Counted from the first letter of the stretch, positions 47,420-59,627 are shown. The stretch is DNA of 64,000 nt from Carnegiea gigantea (GCA_029747015.1 JAKOGI010000341.1:382001-446000); one strand, 5' to 3'. Translations and numbers: made by a program. Notes: a model not told the origin generated them from the letters alone.

Positions 47420-49882
47420 ATGGTTAGAACTAGCACTGTTTGTTGTATCTTCTTCTCGTGTACATTGATCCTCCTACAATCGTCTGCAGTTTCTGCCCAA
47501 AATACTAGCAAGATAACAGTTGGTCAATTTCTCTCAGCCACCACCAACGGTAGCTCATTTTGGCTGTCACCTTCAGGTGATTTTGCCTTTGGCTTTCATC
47601 AATTGACCAACAACACTGACCTCTTCTTGCTTGCCATCTGGTATGCAAAGATACCTGACACAATTGTCTGGTATGCAAATGATGGCAACCCTTACCTCAC
47701 AGGGTCAACAGTAACGCTAACTGCTCAGGGTCTGGTTGTCACTGATCCTCAAGGCATCAACATATGGGATGCCCCTGATTCAAACACCACTGCTGTCACA
47801 AGCTATGGTTTCATGAACGATACCGGGAATTTCATCCTTAAAAGTAGCAGCAGTGATGACCCAGTTTGGGAGAGCTTTAAGCATCCCACAGACACCTTGC
47901 TGCCCACCCAGATTATGGAAAGAGGCGAGGTGTTGACTTCCCGGCAATCAGAAACTAACTTCACAAAGGGCAGATTCCAACTACGCTTCCAACCCGATGG
48001 AAGCCTGGTCCTCAATACCAGGGAACTAGACACTAACTTTGCTTATGCTCCCTACTATGCCAGTGGGACATATGGTAACAATCAAACAAGTGCTGGTTAT
48101 CAAGTGGTCTATAACGAGTCAGGATATATGTACATACTCGGAGATGATGGCTCAAAAACCAATCTCTTGTCCAATCCGGCCTCAGCTAGGGATTTTTATC
48201 AGAGAGCAACAATGGATTTTGACGGATTGTTAACCTGGTATTATCACCCAAGAACCTCCATTGGCAATGGTTGGAAGATGATTAGTATGTTACCAGGTGA
48301 CAACATATGCAGAATAATTCCAGATCCTGACCACTTGGACAGCGGAGTGTGTGGCTATAACAGCATTTGCAGCCTCAATAATGATGGAAGGCCAAGGTGC
48401 CAATGCCCAGAGAACTATTCCCTCCTAGATCCTAGTGATATGTATGGCAGCTGTAAACCAGATTTCATACTATATCACTGTGACAAATACGGACAGACTG
48501 CTGTGAAAGATGGATATAAGCTAGTGCCACTTCCGAACACCAATTGGCCATTTGGTGATTATGCAAAATCTGTGCCTTCCACTGAAGAGGATTGCAAGAA
48601 TTCTTGCCTAGATGATTGCTTCTGTGCAGCAGTCATTTTCGATGGCTCAACCTGTTGGAAGAAGAAACTTCCGCTCTCACATGGAAGAAGCAACAGCACT
48701 GTTCTTGTTACTTCTTGGCTTAAGGTAGGTAATTATTCTATTAAGTCATTGAACTCTTCTGTTTTTGGACCATTCAAACCTTCTGTTCTAGCTCTAAAAC
48801 AGAAAACCAAAGGGAAGACAGTGCTTTCAGTGCTTTTGGGTGGATCTGCATTTGCCAATTTCTTAAGTGTCATAGGTTTTGGAGTTCTTTTGTTCCGTCG
48901 GGAGAAGAAATTAAGACAGCTAGAAGGGGACAAGATTAAAACTCTGAGGGAGTACAGTAATGTTACCTGCTTCAGTTACCAGGAGCTGAAAGAGGCAACA
49001 GATGAATTCAAGGAAGAAATAGGGAGAGGAGCTTTTGGTATAGTTTACAAGGGCATAATTGGAACAAAGGCTCCTGGAATTTTTGTTGCAGTAAAAAAGT
49101 TAGATCGAATATCAAACAGTGCTGACAAGGAATTTGAAACAGAAGTGAACGTGATCGGCCAAACTCATCACAAGAATCTAGTTCGGCTTATAGGATTTTG
49201 CAAAGAAGAAGATGAGCGATTATTAGTGTACGAATACATGAGCAATGGTACCTTAGCTGATCATCTTTTCGGTGATTTTAAGCCAAGTTGGTCAGCAAGG
49301 ATCCAAGTCATTCAAGGAGTTGCTAGGGGGCTATTGTATTTGCATGAAGAGTGCAGCACTCAGATCATTCATTGTGATATAAAGCCACAGAACATACTTA
49401 TAGATGACCATCAGAATGCTCGTATATCTGATTTTGGGTTGGCAAAGCTACTGGTCATGAACCAGAGTCACACAAATACAGGAATCAGAGGGACGAAAGG
49501 GTACGTTGCCCCTGAATGGTTCAGGAACAAACCAGTCACCATGAAGGTGGATGTCTACAGCTTTGGGGTTCTGTTATTGGAGATCATATGCTGTCGCAAA
49601 AGCATATGCGTGGATACTAATGCAGAGGAAAGAGCAATTCTGACAGATTGGGCATTTGATTGCTACCAATCTGAGAGGTTAGATTGTCTTGTCAATGATG
49701 ACATTGAAGCACTAAATGACAGGCCACAATTGGAGAGGTTTGTAAAGGTGGCCCTTTGGTGCATCCAAGAAGACCCAAGTCTACGACCATCAATGAGAAT
49801 GGTGTCAAACATGCTTGAAGGCCTAGCTGAAGTGTCACACCCCCCTTGTCCAGCCTCATTTTCAATTATTACCCAATGTTAA
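47420..49882 (+). CDS. G-type lectin S-receptor-like serine/threonine kinase, LECRK3/RLK1-like
   Basis: An intact, intronless gene of 820 residues, a normal size for this family. The ATG at 47420 has a GCCATGG context. Domains in order: signal peptide (about 1-26, ending VSAQ); bulb-type mannose-binding lectin domain (about 30-170); EGF-like Cys-rich part (297-345); PAN-like segment (about 353-430); membrane span (468-492); kinase (about 528-800). Kinase motifs: glycine loop GRGAFG (535-540), VAVK with Lys559, HCD with catalytic Asp653, DFG (671-673) and APE (697-699). Cys652 replaces the usual Arg before Asp653, so it is a non-RD kinase, a class often linked to plant immunity. It probably sits in the plasma membrane and senses an external ligand. 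Rice relatives act in insect resistance; the role here is unknown. Two broken relatives lie downstream. Confidence 0.93.
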   Translation: MVRTSTVCCIFFSCTLILLQSSAVSAQNTSKITVGQFLSATTNGSSFWLSPSGDFAFGFHQLTNNTDLFLLAIWYAKIPDTIVWYANDGNPYLTGSTVTLTAQGLVVTDPQGINIWDAPDSNTTAVTSYGFMNDTGNFILKSSSSDDPVWESFKHPTDTLLPTQIMERGEVLTSRQSETNFTKGRFQLRFQPDGSLVLNTRELDTNFAYAPYYASGTYGNNQTSAGYQVVYNESGYMYILGDDGSKTNLLSNPASARDFYQRATMDFDGLLTWYYHPRTSIGNGWKMISMLPGDNICRIIPDPDHLDSGVCGYNSICSLNNDGRPRCQCPENYSLLDPSDMYGSCKPDFILYHCDKYGQTAVKDGYKLVPLPNTNWPFGDYAKSVPSTEEDCKNSCLDDCFCAAVIFDGSTCWKKKLPLSHGRSNSTVLVTSWLKVGNYSIKSLNSSVFGPFKPSVLALKQKTKGKTVLSVLLGGSAFANFLSVIGFGVLLFRREKKLRQLEGDKIKTLREYSNVTCFSYQELKEATDEFKEEIGRGAFGIVYKGIIGTKAPGIFVAVKKLDRISNSADKEFETEVNVIGQTHHKNLVRLIGFCKEEDERLLVYEYMSNGTLADHLFGDFKPSWSARIQVIQGVARGLLYLHEECSTQIIHCDIKPQNILIDDHQNARISDFGLAKLLVMNQSHTNTGIRGTKGYVAPEWFRNKPVTMKVDVYSFGVLLLEIICCRKSICVDTNAEERAILTDWAFDCYQSERLDCLVNDDIEALNDRPQLERFVKVALWCIQEDPSLRPSMRMVSNMLEGLAEVSHPPCPASFSIITQC

Positions 49883-49945
49883 AGCTTAATTTTCCCAGGT
49901 TGGAAGACATACTATGCTAGTTATGTACGGAACTCTTTTCTTTAA

Positions 49946-50352
49946 GGTCCTATTTAGTCCTTGGAAATTTTGGTAGAAAGAAAAGTTGAAGGAAAAAAAG
50001 ATGAAGGAAAAAAATAGAGAAAAAGTGAGTTTTTTTTCTTGTTCGGATTGAGGAAAAAATACAAATATTTGGATGAGAAATTTGAATGTCGATGAATTAC
50101 TTAAATTATATTGATATTATCTAAGCAATGAGAGATCGGAGGAGGTCGGGAATTTTTTTGGGAACTTTTCCCTAACTTTCCTCACAATTTTATAGGGAAA
50201 ATTTCATCACTTGTTTCTAATAATTTTTTCACCAAATTTTTCTCCATATTTTTTTTTTCTTCGTGATTTTCTCTAAACGAAACACAAGGAATAAAGGTAC
50301 TTTTCCCAAATTTTTTTCTTTCCACCAAATTTTTCAAGGTCCAAACGGATCC
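49946..50352. mobile_element. Tourist-like MITE, 407 bp
   Basis: It begins GGTCCTATTTAGTCCTTGGAAATTTTGGT and ends with the imperfect reverse complement (ACCAAATTTTTCAAGGTCC AAACGGATCC). TAA flanks it at 49943-49945 and 50353-50355, the target duplication type of PIF/Harbinger elements. It starts 63 bp after the kinase stop codon and may lie in the 3' UTR. No coding capacity. Confidence 0.75.
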
Positions 50353-53300
50353 TAAATAAATTCTTCAGTTACTTACGTGGAAAATGAGCGATTGTTGTGA
50401 CCCTTGAATGTGTGTCTCTTTCCATCAAATGCTCCGGCGATGTCTGTGGAAACTTTAAACAGTGAGCTAGATTAAACTAGATATCAAAAATAAACATTAA
50501 CATCAACAAGCTGACAGCTGCAGGACATAATAGAGCAGCCAGGTTCATTTCTTGGCAGTATGAACGGAGAGAGCGCAAGAGGGAGACAGAGAGGGGGAGA
50601 AACTGGGGCAATGATCGCTTAAAGAGTATAGACCTCCTCTGCCCTCCAGACACATACTGATGCACTTACCAAATTATTATGTAACATTTTCTTCCACCAT
50701 TTTTGCGAGCTTTCTCCGCATGGCCCTGGTTGATGCTTTAAGTCTCTTCACCTTTCCTCTTTTTATTTTTTATATTTTATATTCTTGGTTTAGATATTTT
50801 CCTTGCCTTTTTTGGGAAAAAAGGAGTTTGGCGCAAGATTGCCCATTTTTACTGATTATAGGGTTGCACTGAATTTGAAAGTTTTCATTTAGTAGGTTTC
50901 CATACTAAGGCTTCAGGCAATTGAATTTGTAGCGTCCACCGATTTTGCCATATTCGCTTTCTTTGTTTTAAAATTCGGATTTCTGAGGAATGTTTTTCCT
51001 TTTTTTTCTTTTATGTCAGAACCGTCAACCACTTTCCCAACTTCTGGCATTGCCCTTGTGCTCCTCCTCAAAAATTGAGTTTTATTGCAAAATTTTACTT
51101 TAAAAAAGAAAGATACACTAAGGAGAAAAGTGTCTCCCTTAGGAGTTGGGACTCAGTGAACCCTGGATCAAAATGAAAACGAAGAGAAGCTAAAAGAATT
51201 TGCCATGCACCTCCAAAGTCGTTGCTTTAAAAAATAAAAAGAAAATTGTATAATGACATCCATCAATTATGTTGTTTTGGGGGGGGGGGGTTTGGAAACA
51301 ATATGCCTTGTTGTTTTCATAATGGATTTTTTGTCCTATACTCCTATCTCATGTCTTTAGCTTGCTGATAATCCATCCATGAATTTGTGCATATATATAC
51401 AAGTGTGTCTGTGGCATTATATACTTAATTCTCTTTCACAATAGCATGCAAAAAAATAGTAAGTTTTTCTATCCTCCAATTAATTCAACAGCAGGTTTAA
51501 CAAAGTGGCCTCTTCCAACTGTAGTGCTTGGCTTTTGGAAATTCTATTGAGGATATATCTACTGATGTTTAATTCATACTGGAATTACGTTACAGTGATG
51601 TTCTCAAATGACCAAAAAAGAAGCAGCGAGGAAAAATTGAAACAGTGGTCTCACATTAGGAAAAATAGGAAAAGTAATCTCACATACTCAGGGACAATGT
51701 GGACAGGGAAGCCAATTGGTGTCAAAAGCCAAAACTTCATGGGCAACGTAAATTACTGGCCACTGGCCACAAAGAAGATGTGTGATTCAAGCATAAAGAA
51801 AAGTACAACTACTTCCGGAGTTCCACGGCCCAGAAACTTTTTAGCTCTTGCACAGTTGATAGCTCTACTGAGCATATTAAAATGACCAGAATTGTCATAT
51901 CTGACCCAAATCAACAACCAAGTTGAACATAAGTTACATAGACAGTGCATGAAAATCAGTGTACTCACGGGAAAATAACGTGGAAGGTTGACAGGGTCCC
52001 AATACCCCGAATTTGCAGAAAGACAAAGGGCAAATGTCTTCTATAGTACTCCATCTGTCTGCTTTTGAAGCTTGAATTGTTGCAGTTCATACCAATTGAG
52101 ATGGACGATATCATTTGGCTTTCTTCCACAATCTAAAATGAACAGTCGACAGTAGTTCAAGGATACGGTCAAGGTCAAAGACTAACACTTGTGCCTGGTA
52201 AGACCAATGGATTAGAGAAAGTCAGTAAGACATGATCAAATGCTAACATATTTGTTTTCGTTGAAACTATGAGCAATGTACTAGGTCAGAATTAATGTGT
52301 TATTTCCTATGCGTCAAAAAAGTACTGAAGTTCAAAAATACATATGTAATGCGTTAAAATCATGTTGGCATTTGTGTGTCCTATAAATTAAACAAAATAT
52401 TTCCAGAAAGCTATCCCAGACTCAAGTTGATAACATTTTGCCTCTTCTCATACAGAGAAAATCAAACAATTTCCAATCATGACACTTGTAGATTAGAATA
52501 TTGATATAGTATACAATGAAATTTCCATAATATTTCATTTCTTTCCTTTTCCAAAAAGAGTTCCAGGATTTACGAACAAACCAGAGAGCCCAATCTTATG
52601 CCACAATAGCCTCCTCCCCCCCCCCCCCCACCCCCCCAAAAAACAAAACCAAAAGAAAGCCTAAGATGGTTGACTTCGTCTCAGCAGTTGTGCCCATCTA
52701 ACCAGCCTTCAATTCATCGCACTCTACACACTAAACAAGCTTATCAGAATGGGATGCCAAAGAACATGAATTTCCCAACCTTAAGCCTTTCGGAGAACAC
52801 TTATATAATGTTCAGTTACAGGATAACAGTTAAGCCATTAGCAAAGCAACACAGAATAGCGAAATATGAAAAATAGTCTATGAAAGGAGGACAATGGCTG
52901 AATGGCCAATGGGTAACACACACAAAGCAAGTGATATTGCCCTAACAAAAGTTACTACCCAACGAACGTTGAAGTGGGACCTCTTCCAAGGCTAGGGAAA
53001 TGGGGCCCCAACCTTGGGCTGGCCCCCATGATTCTCATTTGGATAAGTATCTGTTTTCAGGCTTCATTAGTATTTACTGAAAACAGAGTCAGCACAAGCA
53101 AATTTTCAGTGGTAGCGGCTCGGAAATCCTTTCTGCATTCTAAATATGAAATGGCATGCTCTTTTTGCATTTCACCAGCCTCTCTCTACTTGCAAGGAGA
53201 AGGCTGCATATCTACTGAAACTAAACGCGGTCCCACCTAGGGCAGAATGTCAAGGACAAGAAAGGGTGCAGAAAGGTCAGAAGTAACATTCTCGGCCTCG

Positions 53301-53528
53301 TATATTGCCCTAGGCAGATCTCTTTAGAAGCATTAGGTGGATGGCATGTTACAGTCAAATGGTCAATAATTGATAGATTGCTTCAATGGCCCATTTTGAT
53401 CACTGAATCGACTTGAAAGTTGAAAAGTCATATTCACTGTTTTGGTGGTTCATAAATATATTTGAACTCTCAAAAATATTGCTACTACCTCCTACATCAA
53501 AAAATGCTACATCAATATTATAGTGAAG
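50353..53528. other. No recognisable gene
   Basis: Intergenic DNA between the intact kinase and its first relic. Homopolymer G at 51281-51290 and C runs at 52615-52637. ORFs at 50660-50872, 51505-51885 and 52974-53240 have no recognisable domain or codon pattern. Confidence 0.45.
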
Positions 53529-54316
53529 ATGCATCTGGCATTTTCTTGTATTTTCTCTCTCTTTTTTCCATAGCTCTACTATTATCAGCCGCTGCTGCCA
53601 AAATCAGGGTAATATAGCAGTTGGGCAATCTCTCCCGGCCACTTTCAGTGGGTCTGCCTGGCTTTCACCTTCAGGTGATTTCGCCTTTGGATTTCACAAG
53701 CCTCCCAACACTACCAAGCTCTTCTCGCTTGTCATTTGGTATGTCAACGTTCCTGATACCATAGTTTGGTATGCAAATGAGGACAACCCCGTTCCCCAAG
53801 GATCAGCAATAACTGTAACTGCTGATGAAGGTATGGTCCTCAGTGATTGTCAAACAACCACTCATGGGATACCACTGATGATCTGAAATCCGAATAGCAC
53901 TGGCGTTAGCTATGGTTCCATGAATGACTCTGGGAACTTTGCCATCAAAAGTACAGCAATGAGCTACATTGGGAGAGCTTTAGCCATAGAGCAGACACAC
54001 TGTTGCCTACCAAATAATGGGAAGGAGGCTTAATTCTCGGCTTTCAGAAACTAATTTCACCACTGGCAGGTTCCAGCTGCGCTTTGATGGAAATATGGTC
54101 CTCCCTACCAGTTAGCCGGATCACCGCCCTGACACAAATAATTACTACTCCAGTGACGGTGGAATTCAACAAACTTGGGCAGCAAGTTAATCTATGACAT
54201 TTCAGGGAATATGCACACACTGACGATGAATGGCTGTGCATTTAATCTCACCGCAGACAACAGGGTCTCAGGCAGTACAGTTTATCACAGAGCAGCTCTG
54301 GATTTTGCTGAAATTC
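53529..54316 (+). pseudogene. S-receptor-like kinase relic 1, lectin part only
   Basis: Read over shifting frames it matches the 5' part of the intact kinase: IAVGQSLPATFSG, LSPSGDFAFGFHKPPN, then IVWYAN near 53755-53780, MNDSGNFAIKS near 53917-53950, NFTTGRFQLRF near 54053-54085, and a YHRAALDF block at about 54283-54309. An early stop falls in the signal peptide, and several frameshifts follow. It stops where Gypsy B begins at about 54317; no EGF, PAN, membrane or kinase part follows. It arose as a tandem duplicate that was later broken. Confidence 0.8.
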
Positions 54317-54599
54317 TGATGCAGTATCTCCTAAACAATTTTATAGCAGTGTGTATTCTAGGAAGCATAGGAGACTGCGCTATCCAGGGATTCTCTTTCA
54401 AAATAATAATCTATCTTATTTTAGCTTTAGTAATCTTTGGATATATTTTCTATTCCTTTTTTCAGTTGTATTGATTCATATATAAACCTCCTCATGCATT
54501 GAGGAAAGGCAGACTTGAATGAATTGAAATATCGAGTATTTGAAAGTACTTGTGTAAATTTTCTTGGTATGAGAATTGCTCTTAAAGCATCCTACATCA
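54317..54599 (+). repeat. Left LTR of Gypsy B
   Basis: The start TGATGCAG and the end ...GAATTGCTC.(T/A)(A/G)A..(A/G)T(C/G)TCCTACATCA parallel Gypsy A. The left boundary is uncertain by a few bases because this half is strongly diverged. Confidence 0.65.
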
Positions 54600-54602
54600 A
54601 TT

Positions 54603-54614
54603 TGGTATCAGAGC
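54603..54614 (+). promoter_or_regulatory. Primer binding site of Gypsy B
   Basis: TGGTATCAGAGC, a perfect plant initiator tRNA-Met type site, three bases after the LTR. Confidence 0.85.
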
Positions 54615-55053
54615 TTGCAATCTTCGCCGCTTCCCATTGGGTTTTACCTCCCCAGTTTTTTTCCCTCTCTCGTTCGAAAAAAAAAAAAAAAGAAATTCAT
54701 CCAACCTAGAAATCCTCGCCACGCAACACCCGTCCGTTCGATTAACACCATCGGAATTGTCGCCCACCACCACTCCTCGGTCTCCAGCCTTCCACCACGG
54801 CTGGCCGATGGCCGGGACCCTTGAAGCCCCAAATTCGAAATCTTAGAACCCTAATTTTTGAATTTGGCCCCAAACCCAGACCCTAGACCCCAAATCCACG
54901 CTTGAACCCTTACACTTAGCCAAAATTGGTTTCACTCCTCTGTTGCTCCCTCAATTGTGACCAAAAGGCCCAACGCAATTGATGGAAAACACTTTGGTCA
55001 AATCCTCAATTGGTTGCTTCCATCCTGCGCCAACCATCTTTGCACGCAATTGA

Positions 55054-55283
55054 CGGGTTCTGGGCCTTCGGTTCTAGACAGAGGGGGCCGGAAACCTCTT
55101 GGCCATCCATTCCACCACGCTAGGACTTCCTCTCCCCAGAAATCGCCTTCGGATGACCGTCTCCTAGCCGGGTTCTGGGCCTTCAGTCCTAGACAGAGGG
55201 GGTCGGAAACCTCTTAGCCATCCATTCCACCATGCCAGGACCGCCTCTCGCCGGAAAATGCCCTCGGATGACCGTCTCCTAGC
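55054..55283. repeat. 115-bp tandem duplication in the Gypsy B leader
   Basis: CGGGTTCTGGGCCTTC... begins at 55054 and again at 55169, each copy running through GACAGAGGGGG(C/T)CGGAAACCTCTT to GATGACCGTCTCCTAGC. Gypsy A has a single copy. Confidence 0.85.
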
Positions 55284-55987
55284 CACAATTGTCGGCCAAG
55301 TGCTGCTTGACTGTCCTGTGCAACTGCCTTCGGCTAACCCTCTGGTTTGACCAGTCCAATTGTCACCTAACAAGTCAAATACTGCTCTGCCTTGTTCCAT
55401 CAGCCCTTGGGTCAATCTTGCTGCTGCCGAGGTGTGGAACTTGGACCCATACTCGTGGATCGCTAAGAGGCACGGGAATCTGGTTTTTACTTTGACAAGA
55501 GTTAGGATTCTCTGATGCGAAACTAGCCTAATTCCTCATTGTTTGGGTTGTTTGAGTGCTTGTTTAGATCCAAATTGCGTTTTATTCCCTACTTGGTTCG
55601 AGTCTTATCAATAATCTATATCAAAATTTTGTGTTATGTTGTGTACGTAGTGATTGTTTATCGTTGTCGTTACTATTGCAACTTAGTTTAGCACTTATAC
55701 CTTGCATTCATATTCGCATCCACCATGTCATCCTCACCCAAACAATCATCAAGATGCTAGGTTTGACCAACTTGAAGCTAACATTGACAAGCTTACTCGA
55801 GCGTTTGAGAAGCTACCCGAGCTTGACCAACGTCATACCCCACCACAAGATTCCCCTTAACTTCTTGTTGGGGGGTGAAGGTCGTCACTGGGTCGTCTAT
55901 AAGTCAGTTCGGGCTAATAGGTTTGAGGAGGGAGAACCAGAATCACTACTTCACTCTAACCGTCGAGAGTGAGGGCAAGGGAGTGGT

Positions 55988-58306
55988 TTGAGGCATGGTC
56001 AAGGGGACCATAGAGATCGTCGATTTGACATCTCTAGAGATGACAGGAGGACGAGTAACTACAGGAAGCCTGGACATGCAGACCTTAAAACTAACCGTAG
56101 GAATGTTCACGAGGGTTACTCCGATATTATTCAAAAGGTGAGAGCCGATGTACCTTCTTTTGATGGAAAGATAGGTGCAACCATTTTATTTGACAGGATA
56201 GTTGCTATGGAGGATTACTTTGATTGTTATAGGATGTCTGATATCAAGTGGGCTCGATTTGTTAAGATGAAACTCATAGGACGTGCTAGGAAGTTTTGGC
56301 AAACTGCCCCGAGACACCTTGAGCGAATACGTCAACCTCTCATCACCCAATGGGAAGTCATGAAGGATAGGTTGAAAGAAATGTACATCCCTTCTTTCCA
56401 TAAGGCACACCTTGTCAACTAGATGCTTGACCTTAGGCAGTCCACCTCTAGTGTGTCCGATTACATAAATAATTTTGACGAATTGACTCATGACCTTATA
56501 AAGGATCCTTCCATTACGATAGCCCGCTTCATTCAAGACTTACAGACTAACCTTAAGAGGGAAGTACCTTGTCTGCTCCTTATACTCTTGATGAGGTTTA
56601 CTATAAAACTTTAGAGGTCGAAAAAATTGACAAGCCTTACCTTGCGGTACTCCTTCCTCTAGGACCGCTGCCCAATTTGTTCCTAAGATGAGCGAGTCTT
56701 CTGTGAGTGGTTCAATCTCTCAGGGTCATAGTCCTCAAATCCCACCTAGAGTAGTCCAGCATGCCTCCTTTGGAACTTCCTGTAACCCAGTGAACAATGT
56801 CCAGTGTTTTAGCTGTCGTGGAAGAGGAGAGGTAATTATGCTTCTAAGTGCCCCTATCGTACTCATGCAATAGACCATGAGTCACTTGAACATGAGGAAG
56901 AGGTTGTTGTTCCGAGGGTGGCTTTGAAGACCCTGTTGATGTTGAAAATAGGCTTCTCCATGATGCACATCTTGGAGTTATTAGATGTCTTTTGGCCAAC
57001 CCAGTCATGAACAATGAGTGTGAACGTACCACCATCTTCTATACCTTGTTAGATGTGGGGAAACTCTTATGAAAATGATTATAGATGGCAGCAGCATCAT
57101 GAATGTTGCTGCCGAGACCGCTATAAAAGGGTGTCACCTTAAAGTAGAGCCTCATCCCTACCCTTTTAAAGTAGCCTGGGTTAACAACACTAACATCATA
57201 TTTACCCATAGGTGTAAGGCTTCAATCCAGATTGGCAGTTACAAGGACAAGATTTTATGTGATGTCCTTCTAATGGATGTTACTCCTATCCTCTTAGGTC
57301 ATTCTTGACTTTATGATTAGAATGTCTCACACACTGGGAGGGAGAACACATACACCTTTACGTACATGAATAAGAACATTAGTCTTAACCCATGTCGACC
57401 CAAAGAGTTGTCTTCCTTGAGTCCTAAACCTTCTCTAACCTTGTCCTCTCCCAATAGTGTGCCTACTTCACCTACAGGAACTATTTCCCTCCTTCACCGT
57501 AGAACTTTTAAGAGACTGGAAAACTATTGTTTAAGGGTTTGTTCATCATAGCATGAGTCCTTGCGCGGTCCCTACCCTCCATACCCACAAGGATCGAAGG
57601 ATGTGTGTCGATAGTAGAGCCTAATAAGATAGCAATCAAGTATAGTTTCCCATTCCCAGGTTAGAAGATATGCCTGATTGTCTTGCTGGAGCTAGCTGGT
57701 TCTCTAAGATAGAATCACGAGGTGGTTATCACCAAGGTCGTATTCGACTGGAAGATGAATGGAAGACTGCTTCTAAGACCTACAACGGCTTATTTGAGTG
57801 GATGGTTATGCCTTTTGGGTTATCCAATGCCCCTAGTACTCTTATGAGACTCATAACGCATGTTCTTGCTTCTTAAGCCATTTATGGGGAAATTCCCAGT
57901 TATCTATTTTGATGACATCTTGGTGTATATCAAGTCTAGAGTAGATCATGTTAACCATCTCAAGCAACGCTTTTGTGCACTTAGAGAATTCAAGCTCTCT
58001 GTTAATCTAAAGAAGTGTATCCTCCTTCAACCTCAAGTCACTTTTTAGGGTTCATTGTGTCTACTCAAGATGTCTCTGCTAATCCTGACAAAGTTAGAGC
58101 CATTAGAGAGTAGCCTGAACACAAGACCATTATTGAGACTATGAGTTTTCACAGTCTTGACTCCTTCTACAGGAGCTTCATTAGAAACGTCAGCTCTGTT
58201 GTGGAACCTATTACAGACTACCTGAAAGGCCATTTCAATAGATGTCATCTGCTCCGATCCTTAGGCACCCCGACTTTGGTAAGGTTTTTGAGGTTGCTTG
58301 TGAGGC
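55988..58306 (+). pseudogene. Gypsy B gag-pol relic
   Basis: Gag core near 56260-56400 (RKFWQTAPRHLERI); a zinc knuckle start CFSCRGRG near 56805 that is frameshifted before its His; protease with IDGSS near 57078; RT with [11 protein letters not shown] near 57808 and YFDDILVY near 57907; RNase H start FEVACEAS near 58280. Stops, frameshifts, an internal deletion and the lost 3' half make it non-functional. Confidence 0.8.
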
Positions 58307-58342
58307 CTCAAAATCTAGGACATCTCACTCCTCATTTTGGCT

Positions 58343-59627
58343 ATGGCTGGGTTCAGGTCTCTGTGTTGCATCCTTTCCTAATTTATATTGGTCCTCTTAC
58401 AATCATCTTTTGTTATTGCGCAAAATATTGGCAAGATAACAGTAGGTCAATCTCTCATAGCCGCCACCAATGATGGTTTATCTTAGCTTTCACCTTCGGG
58501 TGACTTCACCTTTGGATTTCATCGATTTAATGATCGCTTCTTGCTGGCCATATAGTATGCAAAGATAGTAGACGCAATTGTCTAGTATACCAATGAAGGT
58601 GACCCCATTCTGCAAGGATCAACTGTGATGTTAACCGGTGATCAACGTCAAGGAAACCACCTATGGAATACCTCTGATATCAGTGGCACTGCTAAGATAA
58701 GCTATGGTCGTATGAATGATAACAACAAGTCTCAGTGTGGGTCCCACTTTTGTAGAATATGGAGAGATCTAGATGTAGACAGCCTCATCTCTACAAACAT
58801 GACTACACGTAAAAAGACCATTTCCAATGGAACCACATAAAAGATTTTGAAAAAATAATTTGAAGTTGAAAAATCGATTGGCAGACAAAGTTAACAAACA
58901 CAAGACCAAGTGACTTTAAATAATATAAATTAAAAATAATAACAGATAAGGGATAAGAGTTGTACTTACCTTAAGTAGCAAGTGACGGCATACGACCATA
59001 CAGGCCAAGAGCAGTTTGCTCTTAGCCAATCTAAGGTGGGGGAGTGATAACGCAGATGCTAAGAGGGTACTACTTAAGCAAACCAAAGTGTCATAATACG
59101 TCCGCTGCAAAAATCAATATACTAGCCTACAGGATAAGTCTTATGAACGATACTGGGAATTTTATCCTCCAAAATAACAGCAATGATGCTCTTTGGGAGA
59201 GCTTTAAGAATCCCACGGACACCATGCTCCTGACGCAGATTATGGACAGGGGGGATTACATTTGGTGATCAAAAATGAACTTCACAAAAGGCAGACTCCA
59301 CTTTCGTTTACTGTATGATGGAAACCTGGTGGTCAATACCAGGGAAATGGAGAGAAACAATGCTAATGCTCCCTACTATCACAGTGACACAGCAGATGGA
59401 ATAAATAAAATGAATGTTGGTCAGCAATGGTCCATAATTGTTTTTTTTTTAATTTTTTGGCCAGAAGCAATTGGTCCATAATGAGTCAGGATATATGTAC
59501 TTACTCGGAAAAGGTGGCTCAACAATAAATCTCTTACCGAATCGCGTCTCAGCCAAGAATTATTACCAAAGAGCAATAATAGATATCGAAGGAACATTAA
59601 CTATTAGGTTTCGAAGATTACAAAAAC
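58343..59627 (+). pseudogene. S-receptor-like kinase relic 2
   Basis: An ATG at 58343 opens a signal-peptide-like stretch in frame with KITVGQSL and SPSGDFTFGF of the lectin domain, with stops at two or more sites. A SINE-like insert divides it at 58722-59141, after which MNDTGNFIL, DALWESFKNPTDTMLLTQIMDRG and NFTKGRLHFR continue the homology. Homology fades near 59600, where a minus-strand Copia LTR begins at 59628. Any kinase part would lie beyond the Copia, outside the window. It resembles the intact kinase more than relic 1 does. Confidence 0.8.
58722..59141 (-). mobile_element. SINE-like or truncated LINE insert in kinase relic 2
   Basis: It interrupts the lectin homology between two imperfect TATGAA(T/C)GATA copies (58711-58721 and 59142-59152). 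On the minus strand it ends with GAGGCTG..., then AGATCTCTCCA..., GTGGGACCCACACTGAGA and a short GTT-rich tail. This resembles the 3' tail of the LINE at 59941-61155 and of plant Au-type SINEs. Whether the 5' part is tRNA-derived could not be shown. Confidence 0.55.

Larger units (their letters stand above)
54317..58306 (+). mobile_element. Ty3/Gypsy element B, right end missing
   Basis: Same family as Gypsy A, from LTR motifs, leader and pol collinearity. The left LTR is 54317-54599, ending CCTACATCA, followed by a PBS. About 340 bp between protease and RT is deleted near 57525. Homology ends in RNase H at about 58306, and no right LTR exists. About 36 bp later lies the ATG of kinase relic 2. 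No target duplication can be shown because the right end is lost. Confidence 0.82.
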
